64,000 nt of DNA. It comes from Halorussus halobius. GTDB lineage: Archaea > Halobacteriota > Halobacteria > Halobacteriales > Haladaptataceae. A program made the position numbers and the translations under genes. The notes under the pieces were generated by a model. The model saw nothing but the letters and a program-made list of their open reading frames with translations. It was not told where the DNA came from and searched no databases. The stretch lies in assembly GCF_004765805.1 (NCBI RefSeq), contig NZ_ML219773.1, forward strand, positions 248,001 through 312,000, read 5' to 3'. Position 1 is the stretch's first letter, and each line of letters begins with the position of its first letter. Positions 52,057 through 62,966 of this stretch are shown here, one piece after another.

Positions 52057-52809
52057 TTAGATGTCCCGTCCGCCGTCGACTTCGAGCGCGGTCCCGGTCA
52101 CCATCTCGGCCTCGTCGCTGGCGAGGAACACCGCCGCGTTGGCGATGTCCTCGGGCTCGGCGAGCCGGCCCAGCGGGATGGTGTCGGCCATCCCCTCGAC
52201 GCTCAGGTCGCCCCCGGCGAAGTCCGGCAGCATGTCGGTGTCGGTCGCCACGGGACAGATGGCGTTGACTCGGATGGCGTCCTCGGCGAGCTCGTACGCG
52301 AGCTGTTTGGTCAGCGTTATCATCCCGCCCTTCGAGGCGGCGTACGCCGACAGCCCGGTCCGGGGCCGGATGCCGGCGGTCGACGCGGTGTTCAGGATGA
52401 CGCCGCCGCCCTGTTCGCGCATGTGGGGGACCGCGTACTTCGCGCCGAGGAACGCGCTCTTGAGGTTGACGTCCTGGATGGCGTCCCACGTCTCCTCGGT
52501 CACGTCCTCGACCGGCGTCGACTCCTGGGGGATGCCCGCGTTGTTGTGGAGGACGTCGATGCTCCCGAACTCCTCGACCGCGCGCTCGACGAACGCTTCG
52601 ACCTCGTCGGCCTCGGAGACGTCTGCGGTGACCGCGACCGCGCCGCCGTCCCCGAGGCCGGCCAGTTCTTCGACCGTCTCCTCGGCCGCCTCGGCGTCGA
52701 GGTCGACGACCACGACGTCCGCGCCGCGTTCGGCGAACAGCCGCGCGGTCGCGCGGCCCATCCCGGCTCCCGCGCCGGTGACGACTGCCGTCTTGTCAGT
52801 GAAGCCCAT
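52057..52809 (-). CDS. SDR family oxidoreductase
   Basis: 250 residues with TGAGAGMGRATA (11-22), VVVDLDAEAAEE (Asp at the end of beta 2 implies NAD preference), HNNAG, LNTASTAGIRPRTGLSAYAASKG with the Ser-Tyr-Lys catalytic set, and the C-terminal ASDEAEMVTGTALEVDGG. It opens the four-gene run SDR, M20, M20-like, LpxC-like (gaps of 1, -4, -4 bases) and so probably oxidises a hydroxyl on the same substrate. An AT-rich spacer precedes it. Confidence 0.92.
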   Translation of the reverse strand: MGFTDKTAVVTGAGAGMGRATARLFAERGADVVVVDLDAEAAEETVEELAGLGDGGAVAVTADVSEADEVEAFVERAVEEFGSIDVLHNNAGIPQESTPVEDVTEETWDAIQDVNLKSAFLGAKYAVPHMREQGGGVILNTASTAGIRPRTGLSAYAASKGGMITLTKQLAYELAEDAIRVNAICPVATDTDMLPDFAGGDLSVEGMADTIPLGRLAEPEDIANAAVFLASDEAEMVTGTALEVDGGRDI

Positions 52810-52954
52810 GTCACACAGTTATTTCTCTCCCGTATCAAACTATCGCCGATACGTGCTTCATTGTTCGACAAAAAGCTCTGACGAGTGAACGGCATCCGAA
52901 GTTCTGGCGGGCCGCCCCGCTCGCCGACCGCTCCGGGCCGGCCGATTCGGTCCG

Positions 52955-54433
52955 CTACGCGCCGGGCAGCGAGTCCGAACTCCCTTCGGCGAGGTTGATG
53001 GCGACGTTCTTGGTCTGGAGGTACGAGTCGAGCGCCTCCAGCCCCTTCTCGCGGCCGATGCCGCTCTGCTTGTACCCACCGAAGGGGGTCTGGTTCGTGT
53101 CGCCGAACCACTGGTTGACGTAGACGTTGCCCGCCTCCAGCCCGCGAGCGAACTGGTGGGCGCGCGTGACGTCGCTCGTGAAGATACCCGCGACCAGTCC
53201 GTAGTCGACGTCGTTGGCGACTTCGAGCGCCTCGGCCTCGGTCTCGAACGAAATCACCGACAGCACGGGACCGAATATCTCCTCCTGGGCGATGCGCATG
53301 TCGTTGTCGACGTCGGTGAATATCGTCGGCTCGACGAAGTAGCCCTCGCCGTCGGGCGTTCCCCCGCCGGCCGCGAGCGTCGCGCCCTCCTCGCGGCCCA
53401 CCTCGACGTAGCCGGTGACCTTCTCGAACTGCTCGGCCGAGACGACCGGCCCCATGTCGGGGTCGTCCGAACCGCGACCCAGTTCGTACGACTCGGCGCG
53501 CGCGACGAGTTTGTCGACCAGTTCGTCGTGGACCGACTCGTGGACCACGACCCGGTCGGCGGCCGAGCATATCTGGCCCGCGTTCGTGAAGATGGCCCGG
53601 TCTATCCAGCGGGCGGCCTCGTCGAGGTCGGCGTCGGGGAACACGACCGCCGGGTTCTTACCGCCGAGTTCGAGCGTGACCGGCGTGACGTTGTCGGCGG
53701 CCTGCTTCATGATGACCTGGCCGGTCGGCACGCTCCCGGTGAACGTGATGGTGTCGACGCCCTCGTGGGAGGACAGCGCCGCGCCCGCGGGGTCGCCGAA
53801 GCCGGTGACGACGTTGACGACGCCGTCGGGCACGCCCGCCTCCTCACAGAGCTCGGCGAGCCTGAGCGACGACAGCGGGGTCTGCTCGGCCGGCTTGACC
53901 ACTGTCGCGTTGCCGGCTACCAGCGCGGGAGCCACGCCGCGAGCGAACAGATTTCCGGGGAAGTTCCACGGCGTAATCTGTGCGCTCACGCCGTACGGCT
54001 CCCGGAGCGTGAAGTCTATCCCGTCGGCCCCGACGGGGACGCTCGTGCCTTCGAGCTTGTCGGCCGCGCCCGCGTAGTACTCGAAGTAGCGAGCCGCCCC
54101 GTCCACGTCGCTTTTGGCCTGCGAGAGGGGCTTGCCCTGGTCGAGGCTTTCGATTGCGGCGAGCTCCTCGCGGTTCTCGCGCACGAGTTCGCCGATGCGG
54201 TGGACGATGCGGCCCCGCTCGTCCGGGTCGGTGTCGCGCCACGCCGGGAACGCCTCGCGGGCGGCCGCGACCGCGCGGTCGACGTCCTCGGCCGTGGCCT
54301 CGGCCACCTCGGTTATCGATTCTTCGGTCGCTGGGTCGACGGTCGCGAAGTGGCCGCCGTCCGACGCCGACACCCACGCCCCGTCGATGTAGAGGTCGTA
54401 GCTGTCGGCGACGTGCTGGGTAGGTACTCCCAT
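52955..54433 (-). CDS. NAD(P)-dependent aldehyde dehydrogenase
   Basis: 492-residue ALDH. The Glu in TLELGGKNP, the catalytic Cys in NAGQICSAADR, NPWNF-type ITPWNFPGN and the QEEIFGPVLSVISF motif are all intact. The family start at DLYIDGAWVSASDGG matches betaine/gamma-aminobutyraldehyde-type ALDHs. It lies upstream of the SDR-M20 operon by 145 bases in the same orientation and may be part of the same regulon. A 14-bp palindrome overlaps its ATG. Confidence 0.92.
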   Translation of the reverse strand: MGVPTQHVADSYDLYIDGAWVSASDGGHFATVDPATEESITEVAEATAEDVDRAVAAAREAFPAWRDTDPDERGRIVHRIGELVRENREELAAIESLDQGKPLSQAKSDVDGAARYFEYYAGAADKLEGTSVPVGADGIDFTLREPYGVSAQITPWNFPGNLFARGVAPALVAGNATVVKPAEQTPLSSLRLAELCEEAGVPDGVVNVVTGFGDPAGAALSSHEGVDTITFTGSVPTGQVIMKQAADNVTPVTLELGGKNPAVVFPDADLDEAARWIDRAIFTNAGQICSAADRVVVHESVHDELVDKLVARAESYELGRGSDDPDMGPVVSAEQFEKVTGYVEVGREEGATLAAGGGTPDGEGYFVEPTIFTDVDNDMRIAQEEIFGPVLSVISFETEAEALEVANDVDYGLVAGIFTSDVTRAHQFARGLEAGNVYVNQWFGDTNQTPFGGYKQSGIGREKGLEALDSYLQTKNVAINLAEGSSDSLPGA

Positions 54434-54445
54434 ACCACGTGGTAT
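54432..54445. promoter_or_regulatory. Perfect 14-bp palindrome at the ALDH start
   Basis: ATACCACGTGGTAT, an exact palindrome that overlaps the first two bases of the ALDH ATG. If the message is leaderless this sits at the transcription start and could be an operator. No second copy was found at the neighbouring start sites. Confidence 0.45.
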
Positions 54446-54540
54446 ATTTTACAGGGTGTTAACTGCTAGGTCTGGAACCTCTCCTTGACTCCCAAGAAAC
54501 GTTGAATTTTGTTGCGCTAACCGCCGCTTCAATTGAATAA

Positions 54541-54549
54541 AGATTTATC
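54541..54549 (+). promoter_or_regulatory. Promoter of the binding-protein gene
   Basis: AATAAAGATTTATC, ending 33 bases before ATG 54582. It shares the 148-base divergent spacer with the ALDH promoter. Confidence 0.5.
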
Positions 54550-54581
54550 TACGTGGTCGCACAATACTGCGAACGAATCAC

Positions 54582-56225
54582 ATGGCAAATGATAGCAATC
54601 GGGATTGGCTGACACCTACTCGCCGTCGCCTCCTCGCCGGACTCGGCGGAGGCACGGCGATGTCGCTGGCTGGCTGTACGTCCGGCGGTGACTCCCAGGA
54701 CACGACCGACGGCGCAGCGACGGACACGACCGACAGCGCGGCGACCGAATCCGGCGGGGCCCAGGACGACACGGAGTCCGGCGACGGCGGGGGCGGCGGC
54801 GACCCCACCACCGTCAGCATCGGCATCACCAACGGCGGGTGGGACCTGATTCCCGGCCGCGACACGGACTTCGACTCGAACAAGGTGTACACCCTCATCT
54901 ACGACAACGTCGTCAACCTCGACTCCGACGGCGAGGTCGTCCCGGACCTCGCGACCGACTGGACCCGCGAGTCCGACACCCAGTTCGTCTTCGACCTCGA
55001 GGAGGGCGTCACGTTCCACAACGGCGAGGAGTTCACCGCCGAGGACGTGAAGTACACCTACGACTGGTTCTTCGAGTACGAGAACCCGCGACAGAACTAC
55101 ATCGAGGCCGTCGAGGACGTGGTCGTCGAGGACGACTACACCGTCCGCTTCGACCTCTCGGAGCCGTACGCGCCGTTCCTCAACAAGGTCCACGCGGTCA
55201 TGTGGCCCCTCTCGAAGACCGCTATCGAGGAGTACGGCGACGACTACAACCAGAACCCGGTCGGGACCGGGCCGTTCGAGCTGACCTCGTGGGACTCGGG
55301 CAACATGGCGGTGCTCGAGAGCTACGACGACTACTGGAAGGACGACCAGCCCAACATCGACCGCATCGAGTTCCGCATCCTGCCCGAGGACTCCTCGAAG
55401 GTGGCCCAGCTCGAATCGGGCTCCATCGACCTCCTCGACCGGATGCCCCCGCAGTTCACCGACCGCGTCGAGAACTCGGGCAACGCGAGCGTCATCACGA
55501 CCGGCGGGGTCAGTTCGGGCCGCATCGACTTCAACACCGACGTCGAGCCGCTCGGCGACCGGAACGTGCGGCGCGCCATCGCGTGGGCGCTCGACAAGGA
55601 ACAGATTACCCAGACCGTCCTGCAGGGGTACGGCAACCCCGCCAAGTCCATCCTGCCCGACTCGTTCCCCTCGTACAACGACTCCATCTCGGACTTCAAC
55701 CATCCGAACGGGGACGCCGAGCAGGCCCAGTCGTTGCTCGACGAGGCGGGCTACGACGACATCTCGCTCGAGATCAAGACGTCCACGAGCTCCCGCCACG
55801 AGCGCACGGCCACGCTGGTCCAGAACATGCTCGGACAGATCGGCATCGACGTGTCCATCCAGACGCTCGCGGGTGACACGTTCTTCTCGCAGGAGCTCGA
55901 TGGCAACTACGAGATCGCGGTCTCGAACTGGACGTGGTTCGGCGACCCCGACACGCTGCTGTACCTCTACCACACGGACGGACAGAACGTCTGGAACATC
56001 AACAACGAGGACCTCGACGAGCTCCTCGAGGAACAGCGCCGGCTCGTCGACCCCGAGGAGCGCCAGTCGGTCATCGACGAGATTCAGAAAATCGTCTACG
56101 AGGAGGCGTACTCGGTGTACACTTACTACCCCCAGCGCATCCAGGGCATCTCGAACCGCATCGAGGGCTTCGAACAGTACGCCAACGGGTCGTTCCGGTC
56201 GCTCGACGGCGCGTCGCTCAACTGA
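54582..56225 (+). CDS. Peptide-type ABC transporter substrate-binding lipoprotein
   Basis: 547-residue extracytoplasmic SBP family 5 (DppA/OppA) protein. The N-terminus has a Tat motif (TRRRLLAG, about 13-20) and a lipobox LAGC at 29-32; residues 33-75 are a Ser/Thr/Gly/Asp-rich tether. The family domain starts near residue 80 (TTVSIGITNGGWDLIPGRD) with LEEGVTFHNGEEFTAEDVKYTYDW. It is separate from the permease and ATPase genes, which face it across a 686-base gap. Ligand could be a peptide or another organic solute. Confidence 0.92.
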   Translation: MANDSNRDWLTPTRRRLLAGLGGGTAMSLAGCTSGGDSQDTTDGAATDTTDSAATESGGAQDDTESGDGGGGGDPTTVSIGITNGGWDLIPGRDTDFDSNKVYTLIYDNVVNLDSDGEVVPDLATDWTRESDTQFVFDLEEGVTFHNGEEFTAEDVKYTYDWFFEYENPRQNYIEAVEDVVVEDDYTVRFDLSEPYAPFLNKVHAVMWPLSKTAIEEYGDDYNQNPVGTGPFELTSWDSGNMAVLESYDDYWKDDQPNIDRIEFRILPEDSSKVAQLESGSIDLLDRMPPQFTDRVENSGNASVITTGGVSSGRIDFNTDVEPLGDRNVRRAIAWALDKEQITQTVLQGYGNPAKSILPDSFPSYNDSISDFNHPNGDAEQAQSLLDEAGYDDISLEIKTSTSSRHERTATLVQNMLGQIGIDVSIQTLAGDTFFSQELDGNYEIAVSNWTWFGDPDTLLYLYHTDGQNVWNINNEDLDELLEEQRRLVDPEERQSVIDEIQKIVYEEAYSVYTYYPQRIQGISNRIEGFEQYANGSFRSLDGASLN

Positions 56226-56379
56226 ACGCACTGGTCGAACTGCCCTGTTTTCTTTTCGCTTCGGTCGACGGCGTTGGCGCGCACACTGTCTCGTCTCTCG
56301 TTTCAACTGATACTCAATTCGCGCTCGCTTTTCGAACGATGTTCGAGTCAGCGTGCGCTGGCTTCGTTTTCCACGGTCG

Positions 56380-56480
56380 GCGCGCGCTGGCGCGACGTCG
56401 TGTCGCGCCAACGCGTGCGAGGTCTGCGCAAGCGAAGCGCGCGCAGGCTCGGCAGATGCGGTTTGTCTGCCGGCGGACTG
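56380..56480 (-). repeat. Dispersed stem-loop element, copy E-left (partial)
   Basis: Read on the minus strand: GGCAGACAAACCGCATCTGCC hairpin (about 56451-56471), then CCTCGCACG-type sequence and the terminal 8-bp hairpin 56389-56396/56402-56409 (GGCGCGAC), ending in CAGCGCGCGCCG. The CCTCCCC box and the ACCGC tract are not recognisable. It faces E-right head-to-head about 190 bases apart; the space between (56480-56665) holds degenerate GGAGCG-type repeats. Confidence 0.6.
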
Positions 56481-56670
56481 AAAGGGCGAGGCGGGCTCCG
56501 GGAACCCCGACGACGTAAGCACCGCAGGAGCGAAGCGACGAGGAGCGCAGCGAGTCGCGGGACCGGAGCCCGCCGAGGGCTTTCGGGGACGTGGTTGCAG
56601 TGTGTCACTCTCCGACGCAAGGAGTCGATAGGCCGAACTGCGTTTCGGACCAAAGGAGTCGCACCGGGAA

Positions 56671-56812
56671 GCTAGCTATCGCTTGAGCCTAGGGGACACC
56701 GCCACCGCACCGCAACCGCAAGCCTCGCGCCTCCCCAGCCTCGGGGCGCACGAGCGCACCCCCCTCGCACGAATTGGCGCGAGATGAACTCGCGCCAGCG
56801 CGCGCCGAGTCG
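56671..56812 (+). repeat. Dispersed stem-loop element, copy E-right (complete)
   Basis: Starts GCTAGCTATCGCTTGAGCCT (56671), runs through ACCGCCACCGCACCGC, the box CCTCCCCAGCCTCG (56730-56743), a 7-bp hairpin with one mismatch (GGGGCGC 56743-56749), CCCCTCGCACG, the terminal perfect 8-bp hairpin 56776-56783/56789-56796 (GGCGCGAG, loop ATGAA), and CAGCGCGCGCCG. It lies between convergent SBP and ATPase genes. Confidence 0.78.
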
Positions 56813-56911
56813 GAGGGACGGACCAGCGTACGGGTAGAGAAAATGGCTACTCGGTCTCCGAAAATCGAACCCCGACGACCTACAGTCTGACGACCTACGA
56901 CCCGGCCCCAG

Positions 56912-58987
<2,076 letters not shown>

Positions 58988-58988
58988 G

Positions 58989-59894
58989 TCAGAACCTCCG
59001 TTCCGCGTTCTCGCGCGGGTCGAGTGCGTCCCGCAGTCCGTCGCCGATGAGGTTGAACCCCAGCACCGTCACGAAGATGGCCGCGCCCGGGAAGAAGGAA
59101 ATCCACGGGGCCGACGTGAGGTAGCCGCTGCCGTCCGAGACCATCTGGCCCCACGTCGGGGTCGGCGGCTGGACGCCCAGGCCGAGGAACGACAGCGACG
59201 CCTCGGCGATGATGGCGAACGCCATCAGCAGCGACGCCTGCACCAGCAGCGGCGAGATGCAGTTGGGGAGCACCTCCCGGAACACGACGTGGGGCGTCGA
59301 GTAGCCAAGCGCCTTGGCGGCGTCGACGTACTCCTCGCTGGAGACGCTGAGCGCGGTACTCCGTGCGATGCGGGCGAACTGGGGAACGTACACGACGCCG
59401 AGCGCGATGACGACGTTCGTGAGGCTGAACCCCAGCGCCGCGACCAGCCCGATGGCGAGGACCAGCGCGGGGAATCCAAGCAGCACGTCCACGACGCGCA
59501 TCACGACCGTCTCGACGTAGCCGCCGGCGTAGCCCGCCACGACGCCCAGCGGCGAGCCCAGCGCCGCCGCGACCAGGACCGCGGTGAGCGCGACCTGGAT
59601 TGAGACCTTCGCGCCGTAGAGCGTGCGGGCGAGGACGTCCCGCCCGAGCGTGTCCGTGCCGAACGGGTGTGCGAGGCTCGGTCCCTGCAGCGGCATGAAC
59701 TGGGGCTCGAAGGGGCTGTAGTACACGGAGCTGATGATCGCGTTGCCGAGGAACGCGTCGTCGACGTACGCCGCGATGCCGACGACCGTGACGATGGCGA
59801 CGACGACCAGCCCCGCGACCGCGAGGCCGTGCGCCCGGAACCCGCGCCACGTCCGCCGGAACCCCGTCGGTTGGGAGGACGATTCGCCGCTCAT
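58989..59894 (-). CDS. DppC-type ABC permease
   Basis: 301 residues with an acidic cytoplasmic start and six helices. The permease signature (EAAxxLG-type) reads YVDAAKALGYSTPHVVFREVLPN, and HPFGTDTLGRDVLARTLYGAKVSIQVAL is typical of DppC/OppC. It overlaps dppB as ATGA and precedes the fused ATPase by one base. Confidence 0.93.
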   Translation of the reverse strand: MSGESSSQPTGFRRTWRGFRAHGLAVAGLVVVAIVTVVGIAAYVDDAFLGNAIISSVYYSPFEPQFMPLQGPSLAHPFGTDTLGRDVLARTLYGAKVSIQVALTAVLVAAALGSPLGVVAGYAGGYVETVVMRVVDVLLGFPALVLAIGLVAALGFSLTNVVIALGVVYVPQFARIARSTALSVSSEEYVDAAKALGYSTPHVVFREVLPNCISPLLVQASLLMAFAIIAEASLSFLGLGVQPPTPTWGQMVSDGSGYLTSAPWISFFPGAAIFVTVLGFNLIGDGLRDALDPRENAERRF

Positions 59895-60838
59895 GACGCG
59901 CTCACCCTGGGGTCGAGGTACGAGTATGTGAGGTCGACGGCGAGGTTGACGAGGACGAACAGGGTGGCGACCACCAGCACCGTCCCCTGGACGGTCGGGT
60001 AGTCCTGCTGTCGGACCCCCGACCAGATGAGTCGACCCATCCCCGGCCACGCGAACACCTGCTCGACCACGACCGTAGCCGAGAGCAGGTAGCCGAACTG
60101 GAGTCCGGCGACCGTGATGACCGGGAGCAACGCCTGCTTGAGCGCGTGCCGGACGAGTATCTTCCGGCCGGTGAGTCCCTTCGACTTGGCCATCTTGACG
60201 TACTCCTGATTGAGGTTGTCCAGCATCGACGACCGGGTCTGTCTGGCCAGCAGCGCGGCGTACGCGGTCCCCACGGTCACCGCCGGGAGGGCGACGTGTC
60301 TGAGCGCGCCCCCGGGGTCGTCGAGCGGGGAGACGTAGTTCCCGGGCGGGAGGACGTTGTAGGTTCGCGCGAACACCAGGATGAGTATCAGCCCGAGCCA
60401 GAAGTTCGGGATCGAGATGCCGGTCAGCGCGCCGACCGTGACGCCGTGGTCGCTGGCCGACCCCTTCCGGATGGCGCTGACGATGCCCGCCGGGATCGCG
60501 ATGAGGGTCGCGACGACCATCGAGGCCACCGCGAGGAACAGCGTCGCGGGGAGCCGACTCGCGATGAGCGCGGCGACCGAGCGGTCGCGGGTCAGCGACT
60601 GACCCATGTCGCCCTGCAGGACCCCGCCGATCCAGTTGACGTACTGGACGTACAGCGGGTCGTTCAGCCCGTGGACCTCGCGGAGCTGTTCGACGTTCTG
60701 GTCGGTCGCGTCGATTCCGAGCATGTTCACGATGGGGTCGCCCGGGGCCGAGTGGATGATGATGAACACGACGACCGAGACGCCGAACAGGACGGGGACG
60801 GCCTGGAGCAGTCGGATGGCGATGTATCTGTATCTCAT
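59891..60838 (-). CDS. DppB-type ABC permease
   Basis: 315 residues, six helices; YRYIAIRLLQAVPVLFGVSVVVFIIIH start, GDMGQSLTRDRSV, and the coupling loop EYVKMAKSKGLTGRKILVRHALKQALLPV. It opens the permease/ATPase operon. The leader region carries a TATA-like box and a 15-bp palindrome (60998-61012). Confidence 0.93.
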   Translation of the reverse strand: MRYRYIAIRLLQAVPVLFGVSVVVFIIIHSAPGDPIVNMLGIDATDQNVEQLREVHGLNDPLYVQYVNWIGGVLQGDMGQSLTRDRSVAALIASRLPATLFLAVASMVVATLIAIPAGIVSAIRKGSASDHGVTVGALTGISIPNFWLGLILILVFARTYNVLPPGNYVSPLDDPGGALRHVALPAVTVGTAYAALLARQTRSSMLDNLNQEYVKMAKSKGLTGRKILVRHALKQALLPVITVAGLQFGYLLSATVVVEQVFAWPGMGRLIWSGVRQQDYPTVQGTVLVVATLFVLVNLAVDLTYSYLDPRVSAS

Positions 60839-60997
60839 TTATGTCAGTTCGTTCTAGCTACCGTTCGCGCTCGGACTCGACCACCGGCTCCGGTCGTTCC
60901 GTCTCCGGAGGTGGCGAGTTCGACCGCCGCGGATGCCCGGGGTCCGGGCGCTGTCGTTTCCGTCCTCGTTTCGTCGGGGAGAGTCCCGTACCGCCTT

Positions 60998-61031
60998 CAT
61001 GTGTGTCACATGCTCGCAGGCCTGTATAAAT
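60998..61031 (-). promoter_or_regulatory. dppB promoter with overlapping palindrome
   Basis: Minus-strand ATTTATACAG (61022-61031) is a good TATA box. The near-palindrome CATGTG-N3-CACATG (60998-61012) falls 15-30 bases downstream, where transcription should begin, so it may be an operator. The leader would then be about 165 bases. Confidence 0.45.
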
Positions 61032-61039
61032 CTTCGGAG

Positions 61040-61308
61040 TCGATTGTTCACGGGATATCGAATTATGTTGGATGATGTCCCCGGAATCGGAATTGCCATC
61101 TAATTATATACGATATTCACAGCCAGGATACAAACATTAATCATCTGATTGGCGCTGCCGGCCGCCACCTCTAGGTGACCGGCCGCTGCCGCGACGACCG
61201 CGTGGGCGGCCAACGGAGCCGCCGGGGCCGAGGCAGGGTCGGGAACCGGGAGGGGACGAGCGGCCGCGCCCTGCGTGCGTCCGGCGACGCCGTCGGGACG
61301 ACCCTCGA
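61040..61308. other. Spacer without recognisable gene
   Basis: AT-rich from 61040 to 61150 (ATTATATACGATATTC and similar), then GC-rich to 61308. A GGCCGGCCGCC..GGTGACCGGCC inverted-repeat-like stretch lies near 61160-61185. No open reading frame with coding character; it may hold upstream control sites for the dpp operon or the MmsA 3' end. Confidence 0.4.
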
Positions 61309-62793
61309 CTACGACTCGCGGTCTGGCCAGCGCTCGATGTACACCGTCTCGTCGGTGTAGAAGTGAATCATGTCCTCGCCCTGCGCGTGGAGGTCGCCGA
61401 AGAAGGAGTCCTTCCGGCCGCCGAAGTGGAAGAACGCCATCGGCGCGGCCGTGCCGGCGTTCACGCCGAGGTTGCCGACGTCGGCCTCGTGGCGGACTCG
61501 CTTGGCGTCGGCCCCGCGCCCGGTGAACAGGCTCGCGGCGTTGCCGAAGTCGCTCCGGTTCAGCACGTCGATGGCCTCGTCGAGGTCCCCGACCCGCACG
61601 AGTCCCAGCACGGGGCCGAAGATTTCCTCGCGTGCGATGGTCATCTCGGGGTCGACGTCGCCGAACACGGTCGGGCCGAGGAAGTTACCGTCCTCGTAGC
61701 CCTCGACCGCGACGTCGCGGCCGTCCAGCAGCAGTTCGGCCCCTTCCTCGACGCCGGACGCTATCATGTCCCGGACCCGCTGCTCGTGGTCGGGCGTGAT
61801 GAGCGCGCCGATGTCGGTCCCGTCGTCGAGGCCGTTCCCGACGGTCTGGGCCGCCGAGACCTCGACCACGCGGTCGACGAACTCCTCGTACACGTCGTCT
61901 TCGACCACCGCGACGTCGTTGGCCAGACACCGCTCGCCGCCGCAGGCGAACGCCGAGCCGACCGTCTTCTCGGCCGCGAAGTCGAGGTTCGCGGTCTCGG
62001 TGACGATGACGTGGTTCTTCGCGCCGCCCTGGGCCTGGGCTCGCTTGCCGTTCGCGGCGGCGCGCTCGTACACCTGCCGTGCGACGGGCGTGCTGCCGAC
62101 GAACGACGCGCCCTCGATTCCCTCGTGGTCGAGCAGCGCGTTCACGGTGTCGACGCCGCCGTGGACGAGCTGGACGACGCCGTCGGGGAAGCCGGCCTCG
62201 TCGACGAGTTCGAACATGCGCTCGGCCACGACCGGGTCCTGCTCGCTGGGTTTGAGGACGAACGCGTTGCCCGTCGCGACCGCGTACGGCAGGAACCACA
62301 GCGGAATCATGCCGGGGAAGTTGAACGGGGTGATGGCGGTGAACACGCCCAGCGGCTTCCGGACCGCCGTCTCGTCGATGCCGGGCGCGGCGTTTGGCAG
62401 GTGGCCGGCCTGCATCATCGACGGGATGCCACACGCCACCTCGACGTTCTCGATGCCGCGCCGGAGTTCGCCCTTCGCTTCGGCGAACGTCTTGCCGTGT
62501 TCCCTGACGAGGACCTCGGCCAGTTCGTCCTGATGGGCTTCGAGCAACTGCTTGAGTTCGAACAGCGGCTGGATTCGCTCCTCGACCGGCGTCGACTGCC
62601 ACGTCTCGAACGCGGCCTGCCCGGCCCGCACGGCCTCGTCGACCTCGTCGTCGCTGCTGAAGCCGACGCGCGCGAGCGTCTCTCCGGTCGCCGGGTCCAC
62701 GACGTCCTGTCCGTCCTCGCCGTCCGGAACTCGCCAGTCGCCGTCGACGTAGTTCCGGACGTCGTCCCACGGGGGCGTAGTGTCTACAGTCAT
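61309..62793 (-). CDS. mmsA: Methylmalonate-semialdehyde dehydrogenase-type ALDH
   Basis: 494 residues of the CoA-acylating ALDH group. The catalytic Cys sits in CGGERCLANDVAV, the AITPFNFPGMIPLWFLP and GGAKNHVIV motifs and the C-terminal GTAAPMAFFHFGGRKDSFFGDLHAQG are signatures of MmsA rather than NAD-linked hydrolytic ALDHs. It converts (methyl)malonate semialdehyde to acetyl- or propionyl-CoA. Beta-alanine or valine breakdown would supply the substrate. Divergent from a class III aminotransferase that could make that semialdehyde. Confidence 0.9.
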   Translation of the reverse strand: MTVDTTPPWDDVRNYVDGDWRVPDGEDGQDVVDPATGETLARVGFSSDDEVDEAVRAGQAAFETWQSTPVEERIQPLFELKQLLEAHQDELAEVLVREHGKTFAEAKGELRRGIENVEVACGIPSMMQAGHLPNAAPGIDETAVRKPLGVFTAITPFNFPGMIPLWFLPYAVATGNAFVLKPSEQDPVVAERMFELVDEAGFPDGVVQLVHGGVDTVNALLDHEGIEGASFVGSTPVARQVYERAAANGKRAQAQGGAKNHVIVTETANLDFAAEKTVGSAFACGGERCLANDVAVVEDDVYEEFVDRVVEVSAAQTVGNGLDDGTDIGALITPDHEQRVRDMIASGVEEGAELLLDGRDVAVEGYEDGNFLGPTVFGDVDPEMTIAREEIFGPVLGLVRVGDLDEAIDVLNRSDFGNAASLFTGRGADAKRVRHEADVGNLGVNAGTAAPMAFFHFGGRKDSFFGDLHAQGEDMIHFYTDETVYIERWPDRES

Positions 62794-62820
62794 TCGACGT
62801 TCCGAAGTCCCGCTCTTCGA

Positions 62821-62832
62821 CAATAAGTTTTC
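62821..62832 (-). promoter_or_regulatory. Candidate mmsA promoter
   Basis: Minus-strand GAAAACTTATTG, 28-39 bases upstream of the mmsA ATG. Confidence 0.4.
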
Positions 62833-62926
62833 CTCACGCTCTCCAACGAGCAATCGATTCGTAGACACAGAATACCGATAGCTCGACAAATAAGAGAACA
62901 TTGTCCGAGTTATCCCGGCCTAGTGC

Positions 62927-62939
62927 AAAGATTAATCAA
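62927..62939 (+). promoter_or_regulatory. Candidate aminotransferase promoter
   Basis: AAAGATTAATCAA, 28-40 bases before ATG 62967. It contains the near-palindrome GATTAATC. The 173-base spacer serves both divergent genes. Confidence 0.45.
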
Positions 62940-62966
62940 TACCAGGCCAGTAGTTGACACACATCG

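Noticed and set aside
61155..61308. Short plus-strand frame in the dppB-mmsA spacer
   Set aside because: Arg/Gly-rich translation with no promoter or homology; composition matches non-coding GC-rich DNA.
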